From contig NZ_JRUQ01000041.1 in the NCBI RefSeq assembly GCF_000773975.1, positions 62,001-126,000 of the forward strand: a stretch of DNA of 64,000 nt. Reading direction: 5' to 3'. The notes under the pieces were generated by a model, which saw nothing but the letters and a program-made list of their open reading frames with translations, was not told where the DNA came from and made no database searches. Shown in pieces: positions 62,236-64,000 of the stretch (its first letter is position 1; every line of letters begins with the position of its first letter). This DNA comes from Erwinia typographi (GTDB lineage Bacteria; Pseudomonadota; Gammaproteobacteria; Enterobacterales; Enterobacteriaceae). A program made the translations under genes and the position numbers.

Positions 62236-64000
62236 ATGATAGAAAATAGTAAGGAGATGTACCAAATGTTGGTACAGAGCGTCGTTGATTATGCCATTTA
62301 TCTGCTTAAGCCTGACGGTACAGTAGCCAGCTGGAATGCTGGCGCGCAGCTGACTACAGGCTATCTTACGGACGAAATCGTCGGCAAAAACTTTGCCCTT
62401 TTTTATAGCGAAGAAGATCGTGCGAAAGGGCTGCCGCAGCAGGCGCTGGATACCACCCGGCTGACCGGTCGCTATGAGAGTACAAGCTGGCGTTATCGCA
62501 AAGACGGCAGCGCTTACCTGGCCCACGTAATCATTGATGCCGTGCGTGCAGACGATGGCTCGCTGATTGGCTTTGCCAACATTACCCGCGACTGCACTGA
62601 ACAGCAGAAGCTGCTGGATGAGCAGCGCGAACGGGAACAGGTTTTCCGTCTGCTGGTGGAAGGCGTGACCGACTACGCTATCTATATGCTGGACCCGCAA
62701 GGGCGGGTGGTGAACTGGAATGCGGGCGCTCATCGGGCAAAAGGTTACACTGCGGATGAGATCGTCGGTAAGCACTTCTCCTGTTTCTACAGCGAGGAGG
62801 ATCGCCTTGCGGGGCTGCCGGAGGCTAATCTTGGACAGGCCCGTAGCGTCGGGCGCTTTGCTGACCAGGGGTGGCGCTATCGTAAAGACGGTAGCGCGTT
62901 CTGGGCCAATGTGGTTATCGACGCCATTTACAACGATGAGGGGCGGCTGCTGGGCTTTGCCAAAATCACCCGCGACTGTACCGAGATGCGTGCATACGAG
63001 CAGCAGATCCTGCACGCGAAGGATCTGGCCGAACAGCACAGCATTAAACTGGCCTCGCTGTCGAAATTTCTCGATACCATCATCGCTAACATCCCTTCCT
63101 CAGTGATCGTGGAAGACGTCGTTTCGCGTGAAATTCTGTTGATGAACAACAAGGCGGAGCAGCTGTTTGGGCTGACGCAAAAACAGATCAGCGGTAAAAA
63201 GCTGAATGAATGCCTGACGGTGGAGATGGGTGACTATTTTGAGCAGCTCTCCACGGCAGCCCAGCGTAACGAAGGGCTGCATAAAAATGAGCGGCTGTTA
63301 AACACCGACGCTGGCGATCGGATCATTGCTGCTACCTCCTCGATTATTCGCGGCAACGATGCCCTGACCAACTATGTGCTGCTGATTGCCGATGATGTGA
63401 CCGACCAGCGCGCTGCCGACGCGCGTATCCATCATATGGCGCATCATGACAACCTGACCGGACTGCCTAACCGCGTGCTCTTCAGCCAGCGCCTGAATGA
63501 GGCGCTCCGTGCCGACCGCGAAGCAGGCAAGCTGACGGCTACCTTAGGTCTGGATCTCGACAATTTCAAAAACGTTAACGATGCCCTCGGCCACCAGGTC
63601 GGAGACGATCTGCTGCGCGCCGTCGCCAGCCGCCTGCGCGGCGTGCTGCGCGATGCGGATACGCTGGCTCGCAGCGGGGGAGATGAGTTCTCTATTGTGC
63701 TACCCGGCCTGACGTATCAGGACGAAGCCAATGCGATAGCCAGCCGCCTGATTGATGTCACCCGGCAGTCTTTCAACGTTGACGGCCACAGCCTCTCCGT
63801 CGGCCTGAGCATCGGCATTGCCATTGGCGGCAGCGAGTTATCCACCCCGGAGCAGCTGCTGCGCTGCGCTGATATGGCGCTGTATGAAGCCAAGCGCAAC
63901 GGACGTAATCGCTTTGAGCACTTCTCTGCCGAAATGGGTGAAGCGGCCAAACTGCGCAGGATGATTGAAAGCGACCTGCGCGAGGCGATTACTAACAATC
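62236..64000 (+). CDS. Multi-PAS GGDEF protein, 3' end outside window
   Basis: An open frame from ATG 62236 to the window end (588 codons). Two clear PAS domains with PAC repeats (about 10-125 SVVDYAIYLLKPDGTVASWNAG... and 135-255 TDYAIYMLDPQGRVVNWNAG...), a third sensor region to about 390 (SVIVEDVVSREILLMNNKAEQLF), then GGDEF (about 410-560) with DNLTGLPNRVLFSQRL and SGGDEFSIVLPG. GGDEF motif is intact. The remaining text (AAKLRRMIESDLREAITNN) is the usual lead into an EAL domain, so a GGDEF-EAL protein is likely. No N-terminal membrane span: cytosolic sensor. Start is uncertain: ATG 62266 has AAGGAG 9 bp before it and is an alternative. Confidence 0.85.
   Translation, partial: MIENSKEMYQMLVQSVVDYAIYLLKPDGTVASWNAGAQLTTGYLTDEIVGKNFALFYSEEDRAKGLPQQALDTTRLTGRYESTSWRYRKDGSAYLAHVIIDAVRADDGSLIGFANITRDCTEQQKLLDEQREREQVFRLLVEGVTDYAIYMLDPQGRVVNWNAGAHRAKGYTADEIVGKHFSCFYSEEDRLAGLPEANLGQARSVGRFADQGWRYRKDGSAFWANVVIDAIYNDEGRLLGFAKITRDCTEMRAYEQQILHAKDLAEQHSIKLASLSKFLDTIIANIPSSVIVEDVVSREILLMNNKAEQLFGLTQKQISGKKLNECLTVEMGDYFEQLSTAAQRNEGLHKNERLLNTDAGDRIIAATSSIIRGNDALTNYVLLIADDVTDQRAADARIHHMAHHDNLTGLPNRVLFSQRLNEALRADREAGKLTATLGLDLDNFKNVNDALGHQVGDDLLRAVASRLRGVLRDADTLARSGGDEFSIVLPGLTYQDEANAIASRLIDVTRQSFNVDGHSLSVGLSIGIAIGGSELSTPEQLLRCADMALYEAKRNGRNRFEHFSAEMGEAAKLRRMIESDLREAITNN

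Overview
The window is chromosomal DNA from a Gram-negative gammaproteobacterium of the order Enterobacterales. A member of the Erwiniaceae (Erwinia/Pantoea-like) is my best guess, but this is inferred from gene content and not proven. The right half carries the enterobacterial block yjcB, soxS, soxR, ghxP, yjcE, actP-yjcH-acs, gltP, plus aer and sbmA. Genes of the DUF943 and DUF3289 families, typical of enterobacteria, lie inside it.

Left part (1-33 kb) is an accessory catabolic region. It starts with a LysR gene cut by the window edge and a divergent HxlR regulator/NAD(P)-reductase pair with two matching inverted repeats between them. Then follow three sugar-acid or CoA-ester type gene sets, each beside its own regulator. 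(i) 2336-9309: ThDP enzyme, split DhaK/DhaL kinase, CaiB/BaiF CoA-transferase, MaoC-type hydratase and MHS transporter, with a LacI regulator; a palindromic operator occurs twice before the operon and once before the lacI gene. (ii) 10574-14011: two tandem pairs of GctAB/IpdAB-like proteins, divergent from a second LacI regulator. (iii) 15326-23900: RraA-like aldolase, 2-hydroxyacid dehydrogenase, SMP-30 lactonase, amidohydrolase-2 lactonase and three MFS carriers around an IclR regulator; its two leftward operons share an almost identical promoter layout. Next is a guanidino-compound set (LysR, ureohydrolase, polar amino acid ABC transporter, second ureohydrolase), an NmrA reductase/HxlR pair, an alpha/beta hydrolase and several small or poorly known genes.

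Middle part (34.2-38.3 kb) is AT-rich, holds a truncated IS3-type transposase, and ends in an orphan flippase plus TupA-type ATP-grasp gene, which suggests acquired surface-polysaccharide DNA.

Right part (38.3-64 kb) is mostly conserved enterobacterial backbone with local changes: a DgcN-like diguanylate cyclase sits where E. coli K-12 has the phosphodiesterase gene pdeC; cidB has an in-frame amber codon; a DUF3289/DUF943 cassette was partly duplicated, leaving an 80-bp repeat; acs and gltP are direct divergent neighbours without the nrf genes that separate them in E. coli. The aerotaxis gene has a clear sigma-28 promoter. The window ends inside a multi-PAS GGDEF protein.

Genes of unknown chemistry but strong context (sets i to iii) are the best candidates for an undescribed pathway: CoA activation, hydration, ThDP-dependent C-C chemistry and IpdAB-like ring or beta-diketone hydrolysis could belong together. 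No CRISPR array, tRNA, rRNA or phage module was recognised.
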